Assembly (NCBI GenBank): GCA_036852015.1
Contig: JAANDG010000133.1
Span: forward strand, 186,001-250,000
From: Pelodera strongyloides
Taxonomy: Eukaryota > Nematoda > Chromadorea > Rhabditida > Rhabditidae
Direction: 5' to 3'
DNA length: 64,000 nt
A model generated the notes under the pieces. It did not search any database, was not told where the DNA came from, and was given only the letters and a program-made list of their open reading frames with translations. Positions 21,927 through 35,656 of this stretch are shown here, one piece after another (within the stretch, counting starts at the first letter, position 1; each line of letters opens with the position of its first letter). The position numbers and the translations under genes were made by a program.

Positions 21927-24900
21927 CTATTGAGGCTTGAGCAGGTCTGAGACAAACTCGGAGAGACTCTTGCTCAGTTTAAGACCCTGAATATTGTGAG
22001 TAAGTTGCGTGAGGTTGGCTGCCTCCGAATGCGAAAACCCGTTCTGCGGATTGACTCTTTGTTGAACGTCGGCTTGAATCTGAAAGAAAGGACAAGTTTA
22101 TTTGAAAGCACCAATAAATATTTGCAAGCTTCACTGTACGGAATTACCATAATAGTTTACCTGAGAGAAGCTCTTCTTTCCACGTGAAGATTCTCCATTG
22201 CATGGATTCTTCATGAGTGGCTCGATGTTTCTGCAAGCAATTTGTAAACTTCATATATTTCGATAGACAACCAAAAATGGATTAAGAACCGTAATTGGGG
22301 CATTCAAGACAAGAATACGGAAAAATATTACAACCAAAATAACTAACTTGAACAGCTCGCTGCAATTGATCTTCTCCGGAAGTTTTGTCAGAAAGAGCAC
22401 AGCATCATCGAACTCCATTTGCAAAAGTTCCTTTTGAAATAATTTGAGCAGGCCTGAAACTTTGAGTTAAAAAGAATGTGCATTTATTATATATGTAGCA
22501 CGTTACTGTAAATGAAGCCAGTTGATTATCGAATGATCTACAGACCCGTGCGAAAAAAAACTACAAAACAGGTGTTGACTGACCGACTGCAGTCTTGAAA
22601 ATGAATTCCTCTCCGTCTCGTAAGAATAGATCCCAAACACGACAAGTCACATCAAGTGGTAAAGACTTTGCAAACACTGTGTAAACCCTGGAAATACAAT
22701 AGTAAAAACCGCGAAGCGATGCAACATTTTGATGCAACAACGAAGATGACGATGCAACAACGAACGATGCAACAAACAACGATGCAACAACGAAGCGATG
22801 CAACATATCAAATTTTAAAATACTCAAATTAATTTTCCATCTGCCATTTGCATTATACTCAATATCCACTGAAAACTTTAAAAAAATTGAAACAAACCAT
22901 TCAATCAAGTAAAAATCTGGCCGAAGGTCGATTTGATCAAAATGATTGTGAAGTGTGGGGATCTCCTGACAAAAGTAAATATCGAACGCTATGAAGTACT
23001 CGGTCATCTGGGGTTGCTTTAGTCGGAAGAAGGCGACCTTAACATCAACATGAGTCATAGCACAGGATCAAATACGAAAACCAAGTAGAAAAAAGTTATT
23101 AGGCTAATATCAGAAAAGTTCTTTTTAACTTGTTCGAAAATGGTCTCGTTACCGCGCCAATATCTTAGGGTACAGTATGGTACTAAGCTAGTCACACTTC
23201 TAAATCTATATCACTATGAACTCTAACTCGTCGAGTCAGTAGACAATGTTATTAGATAAATAAACAGGGAGGTCAGACCAACCTGCAGTGGTTGATTTAA
23301 CAAATTCGCAAAGGCGATAAATGCAGGGATTGGATCCATTTGAAGTAGGAGAACGGCAGCCAAAAACGACATCGATTGCACATAACCGACATCGGGACGA
23401 TAACATGCATAAGCCCCTGAAGAGAAAATTAAAAATACAAAATTAATATATTCACATCTTATGTGCGTGTTAAAGTGCGAAATTATTCTCAAGTACTGTC
23501 ATATAAAAAGGGCCAAAAACAATATTGGTTTAGCTTCATATGCGCTCGTTTTAACTAACAATAAGTACTGCATAGCGCTTCAAAACATAGTCGAGGACGT
23601 ATAAAAAATGGTTTCAGGGAAACAAAATGAACGTATGGAAATAGTTGCCAACAATATTGATTGTGCTGGCGCTTACCGAGCAAATTTATTAATAAATCGT
23701 AATAAGGTCCGCCTTTTTGGAAAATGCCCAGTTTAGGAAACGTCCGCGAAACATCCAAATGGATTTGCGCAAGTGAAGACTCGCGGTTCCACTTTTCATC
23801 TAAAAACATCGTATTTTAAATGTACGCCAAAAGATCTGTGCAAGCTGTGCAGATCCGCGAAGCTGTGCAAGCTTTCGTTACAATTTTCTCGCATAGTCTA
23901 CCTCGTTTAAGACTCATCTCTAATTCCACACGTAAACGCAATGCAGTGTGACTTGCGAAACACAAGAATATGAGAAAAGTTACGAAAAGTGCATACCAAT
24001 CGCCTCCTCATGCTCAGGACGTTGGCTGGCTTCAGCAAGGCGAATCACAGCACGATCGGCACAGATTTTGTATAGTTCTGCAATATTTTTCAGTTTACGA
24101 TTGATGTTTGACGCACATAAAAGTCGCTAATAAGAACAAAAACATGGCCAAAAAAAAGAGAATTGAAAGATCACCTTCCGATATGTTGAGTGAATTTCCA
24201 ATCAGCAAACCCCAAACCCTCCCTCGCACTTTGGGAGGTATTCCGCTCCAAAAACACTCCCGCCACTTTTTCGAATCACGCCTGAAACCGTTAGAGAACC
24301 ATTAAATTTAGTAGACGTCATGGGATAAACAAACGTGTAGTATTCCTCCAAGTCTATGGTATAAAAGTACACGCTAAAAATAAAGGGACCTAAAATATTA
24401 ATAATAGTTTATTGGTAATGAAACAGCAAAAAGAACATGCACAATAATACAAATAGTACATAACAAAAACCAAATGGTTACCCTAAGATGAAGTGCCTTA
24501 CGACACATACATACTAATAAGGGACCTAGTGACCAAAAAAAAATTCAATGCAAAGCACGGCAAATCGAACAATGTATCGAGCAATGTATTCAATAAACAA
24601 AACCAACATTGTTGTCCAGTTGGGTAGAATATCGTCCATCCATATCTTGCACGCAGCAGCATGCTGTTCCTCTTGTTTCTTTTTCTCGTCCAATGCCTTT
24701 TTACGATCTTTTTCTGCTTTCGCCTCACGTTTCTTATTCTAAAATACATACACACTATTGGAAAAAAATGTAAGTTCTACAACTAAAAAAAATAAAGTTT
24801 ACAATTAAACTAATAAACATTATACAATTAAAATTAAGTTCTACAATTAAAGTTAAAGAAATTTAGGCCTCCATACGATAAGATAAGTCGCACATAAACT

Positions 24901-27515
24901 CGTCCGAGAAACGAGAGCCTTCCCTTAAAGATAACTTTGGTATAATGTGGAAACCGACCATTTCCAGTAACTGCTCGTACAGTTCTTTATGTCTTGCGGC
25001 TTCTTCTTCTGACTTCTTCGGCAAGTTGCTAAAACACACAGAATACTGACTAATACACAAATCCCAAACTGACCGCTTATTTGAGAATAATGCGAAAAGC
25101 GTTGCTGGTTTTGCACGCAGGTGCTTATTTCGACGGTTCCCTAATACGTACCTTGGTCTCTCCTCGAGTATCAAGCCCGTTGTGTGAACCACTGAATCTG
25201 TTTTCCGCTCTCCGAACACTTTCCAGCGTCCTTCTCCTTTCGATCTCGAGAAAATGCTTCTGCAAAATTGGTGTATGCAATAAATAACGGATAGCTTAGG
25301 AACCGAAAATCAACATTTGACCGTGCAACGTGGGCGCTAAGCTTTTCGTTACCTAGGAAATCGCAACGAGATGCCCTTCTTTTGCGTTTGAGGCGGTGGT
25401 GGTTGAGAGCTCGAAGGAATCTCTTGTGATGAACCTTCTTCTGAAGCCTCCCAGTCACCGAACGAAATCTCACTCCGTCGATCCAAAGAACTCCGCTTCG
25501 AGGAAACAGACTCACCTGCAGGCAAACGTTTGTCATCAACAATTAAGCGTGTCTTGAATTAACAATGCAAATTCAAGGATTGAATTTCTCAACATATTGC
25601 AGTTTATATTAATTTCCAAAAAGATTATTCACTTTACAATGTCAAGCTTTATCTGCAAAGCCTAGTTTACAACTATTTTGAAGGTTGTAACTATCTTTAC
25701 GACTGCTTTGACACGACCACTGGCGTAATCACATAGAAACCCGCCTAGTATGTTAATAACAAACATTGATAAGGCCGCACACGCATAACACTACGTATCG
25801 TAAATTCCTTGTTGAGTAAGTAGTTTTATGACATTTCATAATAAATGAGATTCTAGCTGTTAGACATGGTTGAATTAAAAGGGACCAGGGATTTTTGGAA
25901 TGGTGATTGGGGTTCCTTACCTAAACCACTATCTGCAGTGCATGAGCTAGGACAGCAAGCTGCATCCATCGTGTGCAGTGGGGAAGTGTCAGGTCGAGGA
26001 AGTGATGCACACCTAAAACCACAACAATCAGATTTTGACGTCATAAAATCACGTTGTTTCTGTTCAAAGAATTTTGTCCACTACACATGCCCCGGTAAAT
26101 TCTCCAAAAAGGGTCAATCTCGAAAACCCCCATTATAAATACATCTGAAACCAAGCAACTATGTAAAATTTGACAACCTGGTGAACCAATCAAACGAACT
26201 TATAGAAATGTACTCAAATGACTCCATTGGGTTGTGCAAGATACATTCTAAGAGAATTTCCATATGCTTTTAGTAAATATTACAGTGGTCGAACCCGCAT
26301 CTATGCCATATCAACGGCGGAACATCAAGAATATAATATGTACGTGTTCATTGATTGGAGTTCCTATTCTGCTATTATAAAGAACATTGGCATGAAAGGG
26401 GAGGAAATGTTGCGACGATAAGATTGAGATGAGAACAAACTTACGGGAACAAATATGAAACGGTTCTACAGGTTTAACAACATACTTCACCAGCAAAAGA
26501 TAGATCAAGATATCAAGATGAGTAGTAACCCAGTGTTTAAGGTTGGAAATTACTTATATGAGGTTGGAAATGTATACATAGACCTAAAGTGCCTTTTTAT
26601 TTTATATATCGCTATTTTTTTAATCAAAAATCCATTGAAAACGACAATATTAAACAAAATGAGGACCCCTCTCATGTGAGCGTTGTGTAAAGACTAGAGA
26701 CTGTCCGTTAGCTAACAACAGCAAGAATTACTGTTTTGTGGAAAATATGCGCAATGCATGATTGACCGATTGACTTTTTTCGTTTAATCAAATATACCTT
26801 TACTTACCTGGAACAAGAAAATATCTAATTGAAACAAATTACCAAATAAGAGTTTGGTTGAAAAGAAAGGGAGAACGTCTGTGATTTGGGCAGAGAAACC
26901 AGATTTCTGTTGAGAGGGGAAACGGCAACAGAGACAAGCGGAAAACCTTACGCACATAGAAACACAACGATCATTGAATATTAATTTGGGAATGACTAAG
27001 AAATCTTAAAGTCAAAGAACAAAACTCAAGTTAGTTAGTTACAAACGAATAAAATTTTAAAATATTTACACAGAAGTTGAGGAATCAAAAAAACTCCAAA
27101 TAAAATAAACAAAAAGGAAGAGAGGAGGAATAAAGAATTTATAGGTTATTTGCGTTACAATGTCAACAAATAAGATGGTGCGCGCTAATTAACAGAAAGA
27201 TCTTACTTGTTCAAAGCTGTGTTGAGTGACGCCACTCTTCGAGCCTTTCTATCTCCTTTCTTGCAAAATTCCAGTTGAATTTGCGCCGATTCGTAGGAAG
27301 ATCTCCGTATATGTCCACGTTTAAATGGTTTTGCCGATGAACCTTCTGAATTTATATTTGTTATTGGTGTTAGTGCAACGACGAAGAAACGAATACAGAA
27401 AACCGTACAAATCAATTAACATAGAAGTACATAGAATGTTCGAGTAAAGCCGACCTCCTTGACTGCTAACCTCCTCTGCAAGTGATGAGGTTCTGTCCAG
27501 ATTCTTTGTTTCCAT
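21927..27515 (-). CDS. tbc-12: TBC-domain RabGAP, TBC1D12/TBC1D14 orthologue, complete
   Basis: Predicted GTPase-activating protein for Rab GTPases; vertebrate TBC1D14 acts on recycling endosomes and autophagy. Sixteen exons in one continuous phase: 27455-27515, 27207-27345, 25921-26012, 25353-25515, 25152-25259, 24959-25028, 24608-24738, 24175-24281, 23997-24077, 23677-23799, 23283-23416, 22898-23037, 22584-22687, 22348-22453, 22161-22230, 21927-22079; 593 aa. The Ser-rich N-terminal third is followed by [19 protein letters not shown] and [15 protein letters not shown], then a charged helix ([16 protein letters not shown]), DDILPNW and the TBC core. The catalytic arginine finger is in [10 protein letters not shown] and the glutamine finger in [10 protein letters not shown], so it should be active. 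[14 protein letters not shown] marks the end of the TBC fold. The C. elegans name is by expected orthology and not checked. Introns carry a minisatellite at 22.7 kb. Confidence 0.92.
22714..22806 (+). repeat. GATGCAACAACGAA minisatellite in a RabGAP intron
   Basis: Irregular tandem copies of CGATGCAACAACGAA (about 15 bp, some shortened) occur about six times, beginning GCGATGCAACATTTTG and ending GAAGCGATGCAACAT. It lies in the intron between exons 22898-23037 and 22584-22687, close to the 3' splice site of that intron, and does not touch coding sequence. Confidence 0.8.
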
Positions 27516-30100
27516 ATTATACGTGAGAGGCAAGTTCTCCAGCACTGTGGCTAGGGAACAGCCCCCGTTTCTTCCTGGGCAAGCCAGATTGGAAAGCAAA
27601 CTTACTAAACAACATATTATTATGTAATCTCGTGTTTCCAAAAAAATTGGAAGACGCACTTTTGCGGCAAATTCAGCTAGATAAGAAAGCAACGAATGAG
27701 TTGATTTAAAAAAGGTGACGAAAAAAACAAAGTAAGGATGAGTAAGAAGGCTCATTATTATTCTGACAGGAACAATTTACGGTGAATCATTCATCAGAAT
27801 AAATGTGCACGCGAAGGGGAATGTATTAAAGATCGTAAGGAAACAAACTACAAAGAACACGGTGCGGCCACAAATATAATGCGCAAGAGCAAGTTTGGCG
27901 AGATAACCAGGCAGTCCTTAAAAGTAGGGATCAATCGGTCAAGCTAAAATCGTTATTTTCTTTTCATTCTCATTCATAAAAATCCACTATTAAAGTGGTC
28001 CAATAAGAGAAATTTTTTGAAATAGTTGTTTTGCTAGAGAAAAAGCGATTCAATAATCAGAGTTAAATACAATTACATAAAAATTAGACATCGGCTAGCT
28101 GATATCATCAACATGAATCGAAGCATATTGCAAGCAGATGGCAAAGTCGACTGAAAAATGCAAAAACGACTGAAAAATAAACAAAATGAAGAGCTTAGGC
28201 GGTATTTTACTGTGGAATTTAGCCTATTTGCTACTGTGATCACGGGGCGCCAGCACAAATACATGCGGTGTTTATAAAACAGTGGAATGACCGAACTGAT
28301 AAAATAAAATTCGCACATACGTAATTTCTCATTCGACAATTGAATTACACAAGTATTACGCGCGTGCTTCTTACAATGTTTAAGAGAAGAAAATTTGATG
28401 GAATAAATCGCCTATATGGTCTCAAGCACTGATAGTAATTTTTCTCTCACTCCTAAGACTACAAGAACAGTTGTATGCCGTAATTGAACCAATCTCATAG
28501 ATAAGAGCCTTATCTAGATTCGGATTGTGTAACTTAATTTTACGGTTATATTCATAATAGGGCTTTACGTAGCCTTTTGAGTGAAGGAGTGAGGGATATG
28601 AAATAGACAAAATCATTAAAAATAGGAGTTCCTGAACACGGGTTATCGCATTTTCGTGTAATTTAATGTTTTTGAGTGATGGTAAAACATTAAAAAATTC
28701 TTGTAGTTTACTAACGCATTACTTACACTCAGACTTAACAGGCGTATTCTCCAAAAAAATCGTTTCGAAGCGGCAATAATTGATGAACGGACATAAACAA
28801 TAATATAAAGAGGAATAAAAAGTTGACGTCAATTAGGAATGATAGTGAGACAATAATATCTGAAACGTAGAACGTCAGAGACAACATCGCGTTAGGGAAC
28901 CGCGTTGCGGTCGGGATCGATAGAGTGGAGAAGAGTGAGAGACGCCGAGATACGGGAACTTGTCATAGAAAATCCTTGCCATTGTCAAGAACGAGAGGCG
29001 TACAGACGCAGACGTCCCTGTTAGAGATCCCGATTCGTTATCTAGTGGATACACTGCGTGAGACAATGAGACGAGGAAACAATCAGCCATGGAGAGACAC
29101 CGTCAGATTGATATTAACCGGGGGTTACATGAATTCTGAGAGTTCGAAGACATGGGAAGAAGGAAAGACGTGGGAACAGAACGCAAAAACACAGAGACAG
29201 ACAAGGATATTGGACAGACAAAACAAATTAAAGAATAAAAACGTTCGCTTGTTTTGAGAAGGAATATTAGCACAGAAGTAAAACATTTATCAAAATGTCG
29301 CGCGCAATATAACACAAGAAAGCAAATCAACGTCAGGTAATAATAATAATGTTTCTTGGATAACGAGTCTAGTTGCATATTTATGTTTGAAACCGTATAA
29401 CTGGGACAGTACGTTCAATACCGCGTTTTGCAAGGGTCACAACAGTTAAATAAAGGGATTTAATGACTTTAAAAAGCGGGACACGCGGAACACAAACCTA
29501 ATAAGTAGCTAACAGTAAACGTCTATTGCAATATGACGAGGTTGATAACGAAAACGGAAGCGAATTAAGCAGTATGCTCAAAATTACCTGCTCAATATGA
29601 ACTAAGTATTTCCGAGACATTAAAATATAGTTGGGCGACAATATAACAAATACACGAACTGGGTTTTAATATTTGTGAGACTAGCTTGATAAAATGATTG
29701 CCTTCGAAAACAAATGAAAACTAATAATCAATGACATATGACGCAGATTATGTGCTGTCAAATACCGCGAATAAAAAACCCGATGTGCATACATAACCTA
29801 GATGGGCACAATGTTAGAAAGCCTTAAATGAAGTGGTATAAAATATAGGGTATAAGCTCAATAAACGCAAATTGCTAATCACCTAGTTATCACACTGGTC
29901 TGTATAACACGTTGCATTCGGCACGCTCTCTTTAATAAAAATGTATCTCACATTCAGGGGAAAAAAACTAAACATACTCCACACTAATAAGAAACATCCT
30001 AGCTAGGTCTTACATTCTAAAAATCGGAGGCGCAAAAATGCAGAAATGTGCGAAATGAGGTGGGTGGTCTCATTGAGGTGGAACCCACACATGCCTAAAA
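27516..30100. other. Intergenic between RabGAP start and Elongin A end
   Basis: About 2.6 kb. The right part should contain the Elongin A 3' UTR and the left part the RabGAP promoter. A plus-strand open frame at 28925-29257 is Arg/Thr/Glu-rich and low in complexity, with no signal, domain or splice context, and I do not call it a gene. No RNA gene or foldback was recognised. Confidence 0.45.
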
Positions 30101-32509
30101 TCATCTTCTCTTCTTCATGTTCAGCATCTTCATCGTCTTTGCCATGAGAGTTCCTTTCTTCACTGGTTGTTTCTTCTGGAAGCCCTTGCTTGCTCCAACT
30201 GTTGAATGGAGATTGCGCACCGAAGATGGAAGAGACTGCAGTTTATCTTTGCTGCCTAGAATACAGAGAAATAAAAAATGGCGAGGATGGCTGAAAACCG
30301 CACACCAATTAAATAAGACAAACAACGGCTCTTTTCGTTCTGGCTCATAAACAATAACAATTCTCACCAGATTCGAATATTTCCTTTCGTGCCTTGGACA
30401 CTTCCAGTGCATGTGGAATTGGCTTTGAGACGTGGACAGTGTTGTGTGTATATTGCTTCCTACGAATATTTCTCGGTGCCAGAGGATCAACCAGAGCGGT
30501 CTAAAACAATCTCCGGTGAATCTTGCGGTGAACAACTTCAGCATAACAGCATAAAATATGTGAATTAACTACACCTTTCTCTGAAGGGGCAGTCCATCGT
30601 CTTGGTGCTTTATTCGGTTGCTGATCTGCTTGAGTTTCTGCTCCTTTTCCTTCTCAACGCGGAAGAAGCCCTGTTTCCACGTTTCATTGGCATAGGACTC
30701 CCATCCCGGGTGAATCTTCTTGAAGTGCGCCTCCCACAAACAATCCGTGTCCTCGGCAAGTTCCTACAATAAGTGAAAATATACACGGTTGGAATACCTG
30801 AAGCTATATATTTGCAGCCAGAACAACTCGGACATTCAAACAGGGAAAAATGCCCAACCGGATTGAAATATTCAATGTTGAGCAATTGTCTTGGATTAGC
30901 TCTCTCGAGAATCGTCTTTAGCACAATGAAATTGGCATGGGGGATGACAGTCATGTCTAAAAGAAACAAGAATAGGCTTGTTGATTACACAGGAGTGCGA
31001 CCTCAACTGGACGCCTTGATTTTCGCATACCAATCTGAAATATCGTCCTACACTCATCGGTTTTCTTTGTTTACGAAAATGCAAACTTACAGTCCAAATT
31101 GGCGATGACCATCCTTTGTGCTTGAATGAATAGAGAATCGACGACTCCAGGTTTTCCAGACGCTTTCTTCCTTCCCGCGAAGACGCGCTGACGTTCCGAT
31201 GACTTGTACTTGTATTTCAAAAGGTCGAATTCCTCTTCTGGTTCCTTCTCGTGATCTCAAAGATCCACATTTACAGCCTATCCTCAATCGATAAATGAAA
31301 TGAGGAGGCGTAGTGTTACTACCTTCAAGTGTGTACGCTCTGCAAAGGCAGTCAGTAATAAATATTGTGTAATATGTAAGCACATGTACGAAACGGAAGA
31401 ACTACAACAAGACTATGGTAACGCCTCAAAGAACACACTAGTAACAAAAGATGCTCACTTGGCGCATAGTTTCCACTAAGACTCCTTGGTGGAGGTGGTC
31501 TTATTGGTTTGTAGTTCATATCGAGTGGAGGGAAGATATCCAACTTTCTCTTTTTCTCAGGGGCTTTATCTCCGAGTGCTAGCATTTCCTCAAAACTGAG
31601 AGAGTGGTTGCCAGAGGAGGAGCTCTCGGGTTGGTCTTTCGATTTAGAACTAAAAGAAAAATAATTAGGCATCATTGAATCAGTGAGCGATTTTTGCCGC
31701 TTGAGCCTGTGTATATGAGTATGAAATTCTGGAAAACTTCAAACAATGATAGACAATGTTCTGATGAGGCAACGTATATAAAATAAGCAACTTTTGGCTT
31801 ATTTACCTTTCCGGTTTCTTTGCTTTCTTGATTTCCTTTTCCTTCCTTTCCTTCTTCTTGTCTTCGTCTGGTTTGTCTATACTAGAAGAATTGCTTCCCG
31901 AAGAAGTAGTGTCTGGGCTGGAAAGGTACTCGTTTTAAAATCTTCTTTTAGTAGAAGATTAACAATTGCCGCGTTGTACACCTTACAAAACATGAATTGA
32001 AGCTTGGAACTGGAACAACCTGGGGTTTTTGTTTAAGCTGGATCGAAGGTTAGCTGTACCAGAAAGCCATCATTACCTTTCGCGGTTCTTTCGTGATTTA
32101 CTCTCCTCGTAGCCTGCTCTCTTGGCTATTTTCTTCCACCCCTTAACGATAGAATACGCCAAGTCCCCCACGTTCTTATCGTTGGACAGATTTTGAACAG
32201 CTTTTCCTACCTGAATGACATGTCAAGTTACCCGAAAATTCGATCTCAAACAGAAAGTAAGCACATAGCCAAGCAATATTTTGCTAACTTCACACCTAGC
32301 GACAACATTTGATATGGCAGTAAACTCGGTTAATTATACTAAGAAAGATTAGTGAAAGGAAACGGATCAATACAAACCTTGGTCTCTGTGAGCAGTTCTA
32401 TTGTCATATCAACCCCCTCAAGCTTGTGAAGGCCTTTCTCAACAGTGCTCTCATCATTCAGTAATTTCATATACTTCTTGATCTTGGCAACCGCAGAGCT
32501 TAGTTCCAT
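30101..32509 (-). CDS. Elongin A (transcription elongation factor, Elongin complex)
   Basis: Elongin A stimulates RNA polymerase II elongation and, with Elongin B/C and a cullin, can form a ubiquitin ligase; nuclear. Nine exons in phase: 32378-32509, 32077-32210, 31807-31917, 31459-31649, 31091-31255, 30859-30956, 30575-30763, 30368-30500, 30101-30255; 435 aa. Residues 1-88 form the TFIIS-N/LW domain (VGKAVQNLSNDKNVGDLAY, then GWKKIAKRAGY). A Ser/Lys-rich linker follows. The Elongin A domain begins in RVFAGRKKASGKPGVVDSLF and includes the BC-box/F-box-like NFIVLKTILERANPRQLLNI and EDTDCLWEAHFKKIHPGWES. The basic tail ends GTLMAKTMKMLNMKKRR, as in other Elongin A proteins. It is much shorter than the roughly 770-aa human protein because the linker is short. 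The first ATG at 32509 gives the natural LW-domain start. Confidence 0.92.
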
Positions 32510-32948
32510 TACCTATAATTACCGTGGTTGAAAATACACAAAATAGCGTTCAATGAAATGAGAAAGTTGCCACGTATCACGATAAACGGTAGACAGGTGA
32601 TAACCTAACAAATAAAAATATTGCACAACGTCACGACACTATTCATTATGCATGCTTATAGACGAATTGAATGAAATTTTCAGAAGCAAGTGCTTGATGG
32701 TTTGCGTTTGCGAGTTTAGATTAATAAAATAATGCAGAACGTATGTGAAAAATACAATGGAATGCTGTGACAGCATGTGAACATTTGCATTGTGCGGTGG
32801 ACCCCCGTAGCATACGCGACGCAGGCACGCCCTTTAAATGTAGGAAGGGCGCGAGGTTTAAATGGAACTAAAAATAAACCGGCATTTACCGCATTTGTTT
32901 ATCAATGATAACAGAACAACCACAATATATATTAACCATAGGGGCATA
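32510..32948. promoter_or_regulatory. Elongin A upstream region
   Basis: This stretch lies directly upstream of the Elongin A start codon on the minus strand and must include its promoter or 5' UTR. An AATTATAG sequence three bases before the ATG could serve as a spliced-leader acceptor, although the preceding pyrimidine tract is poor. No other element is recognisable. Confidence 0.3.
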
Positions 32949-33216
32949 TTAAAGGCGCGTCCGAGTTGGGAAAAAGTTGTGGAATTCCGGAATTCCACCG
33001 TTCGAGATGGGACACCGGAACCGTAAATGTTTTTCCGTTATTTAGCCCCAACCGTCGGGGTCAAGCGTCATTTTTGGCTCTTGCAGTTGTCAAAAATATA
33101 ATCCCACAACGATTCCACTACGGTATTTTTGCTGGTCCTCGCACGTTTCCGCGTCCATCTCGAACGGTGGAATTCCGGAATTCCACCAACTTTTTCCCAA
33201 CTCGAACGCGGCTTAA
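32949..33216. repeat. TTAA-flanked foldback with GGAATTCCGGAATTCC core
   Basis: The left arm reads TTAAAGGCGCGTCCGAGTTGG, then GAAAAAGTTG and GGAATTCCGGAATTCCACCG. The right arm is CGGTGGAATTCCGGAATTCC followed by ACCAACTTTTTCCCAACTCG and AACGCGGCTTAA. The 268-bp unit is therefore a hairpin with near-identical 60-bp arms and TTAA at both ends. The GGCGC.TCGAGTTGGG terminus is also seen in the element at 41.50 kb, so the two are related. Confidence 0.85.
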
Positions 33217-35656
33217 TGATATCTTTGTGGTTTCTTAGTTCAGATGTGACTTGTTGATCAACAGTTCTCAAAAAATGTGCTCATATGTATATAGCAACGG
33301 CGAGACCTCGAATAAAAACACTTGCTAACCCATTCAGTTAAACAAAATTCAGCTTCTCATTAAAAAATGATAAACATGGTGCGAGTCATTGCAATTCCCA
33401 TCCTAGCGGGAAAATCTGCATTTGTTCTGCACTTTATATTCAAATTATGCTTTTAACGTTATACTGCTTTTTCGTAAGCAAATCCTTCACCGGCTCACTT
33501 TAAAAAAAGGTTTTACAATTATTGTGTGAGAAAGCATTAGCAAACAAACGGCGTGGCATGGCATGATGGACAAGTTATTAGCAACACACAGATAGATCTT
33601 CAAGATACATTTTGAGGTACTGAAATCACTTACAATTAGGTGTAGTGGAGTGCTCTATCCTGGATATTTCTCACACAAAAATCTGGCTTATGTAGGCTTG
33701 AGCCTTCAACTAACAAGTTACGCAAAGTTTGAGCTGGGATATTTTGCTACCGAGCCTTGCATGTGTGCGTTTGTCTTTCTCTTTCTTCGTCACTGTATAT
33801 GTGTTATTTTTTATGTATTGCATACAGAGTTATATAATGTACTTAGACTCACATCAGAATTAGCTTACAAGACTCACATCAGAATACGCAAGGCAATGAG
33901 TGTTTAAACAGGTCATTAAAGGAAATTTTAAACTTGTCAGAACTTGCTCCACCGGCGCCAATTTAATCAATGTACGTCATAATAGCGGCAGGGCAATATC
34001 AACAAAAAAATATCTATTCAACTCTTTATTTAACGGATAAAACAGCAAACAACGAATAGGTGCTCAGTGACAGCAATCACTCGTCACTGAGTTTTGTATG
34101 CCACACAAGTCGTGAGTTAAGAAAAGGCAAGACCAACTTAATGGCGTGCATAAGTAGGTAATTGTGGTTAGAGATAATGTATGAACAAGAAAAGGTAGTT
34201 GTACAACACTAGTAAATAGTTCAGCAGCTAGAAACCAGTCGATCGATTGTATCATGATTGCGCAAGTAAAACAGCCGATTGTGCAAAAACGAATGGCAAG
34301 ATTCCTTCAAATTCAGAGGCATATGATGAAGTATCTGAGCATGCTTTACGTTTTCTAGAAAATAAGATTGCAAAAATATTAACGAATTTTGCATTAAAAA
34401 TTCTCAATAAATTCGTTGTATTAAAAGATTACCAAAAAGCGTTTGCTTCATATGCGTATGGTTAGTGCATATTGCGTGAAACAAGATCAATTGTTGATTA
34501 TGCAATCACCCTATAAGTCACCGAATGAGGAAAGTAAATACGATATCATACGAAACAGATCCCTCATTAGTAAGTGTTACAAAAGGAAGATTCACACGCG
34601 GCAATCTCCGTAAAGCCCAATCATTAGTTTTCGTTTACGCCCAATAAAACGATGTATTTAAACATTTTTGGAACTGAACCTTTTAGAAGGCAGTGAATAA
34701 CGCTATGGAAGAATAAGCTCGGTTATTAGGATTTCATATTTAAGTCGCATGTGAAGCAATCGACAATTCGGAATGGGAGGTTGTAATAAGTTAAGAACAT
34801 ATTCAATCACCTCTACCTGTGGAAAGTAAAAGAAAACACCGGAACACGCAATATTAAAAAAACATGAGCATTTACCAAACAGCAAAAGAAAAAAAATAGG
34901 CGTGAGAGGCCACTGAAATCAACAATATTTTGTAAAGAATGGGAAAGATCTTGGTGAAAAGGCGAAAGGCAAAAACGTGAATCTCGAGGAGGAATCTTTC
35001 TTTGTCTGTCAAAGCAAGCACAACATTTATACAGATAAACCGGCGTTGGTGTCGATCATCCCCGAAAAAATTAAGAGAAGAGAGAGCGAGGCGGAAACTT
35101 GCAATAATTGACACGTTGACAACCAATAAGGGGTTAAAAACTGACAAGAATCTGCTACATCAGAGAAAGAAAAGTGATGAAAAAAGTCCAGTACCGAACG
35201 GAAGCGTAAATATGGAGAAAAAATGCTCGACCCTGGAAAGATCCTAATGAGATCGGTCGGTATGCACAGAATCAGTCTAAGAAGTGTAAGAATGAATACG
35301 TATTAGCCAATCACTTCCAGATAGTAATCAAACCTCCAAAACGATTTTGTGCATTGATTAATAACAAAGTAATAGTAAAGTTTTCAGAGGATCTTCAAAA
35401 AAAAAGGTTTGGGAATGGCAGCAATAGGGACACGAGAATAAAACACCGAGAAATGTACACAACATCATGTTATTCATTAGCATTGCGACCGGGCATCGAG
35501 TGATATAATAAATACAGTCAAGAGCACAAAAATTAGCATCCGGTGCGGCCTCACAGCAACGCTTAATGAACTATTAGACACGTATATCTACAGAAGTAGA
35601 ATACCCAGTTCCGCAAGTATCATGGCGAAACACTTGGAGAGATAGGCGACGCATGT
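33217..35656. other. Intergenic, no gene recognised
   Basis: About 2.4 kb upstream of Elongin A and downstream of sphingomyelin synthase. Several 60-90 codon open frames occur (for example 34247-34465 + and 35002-35247 +), but none has a domain, signal peptide or consistent splice context. Confidence 0.45.

Noticed and set aside
24863..25219. 118-codon minus-strand frame read as one exon
   Set aside because: It is two RabGAP exons plus the intron between them; splitting at GTACGT and TTTTAG restores the conserved TBC1D14-like sequence.
28925..29257. 110-codon Arg/Thr-rich plus-strand frame
   Set aside because: Low-complexity composition, no signal or domain, no splice partners.
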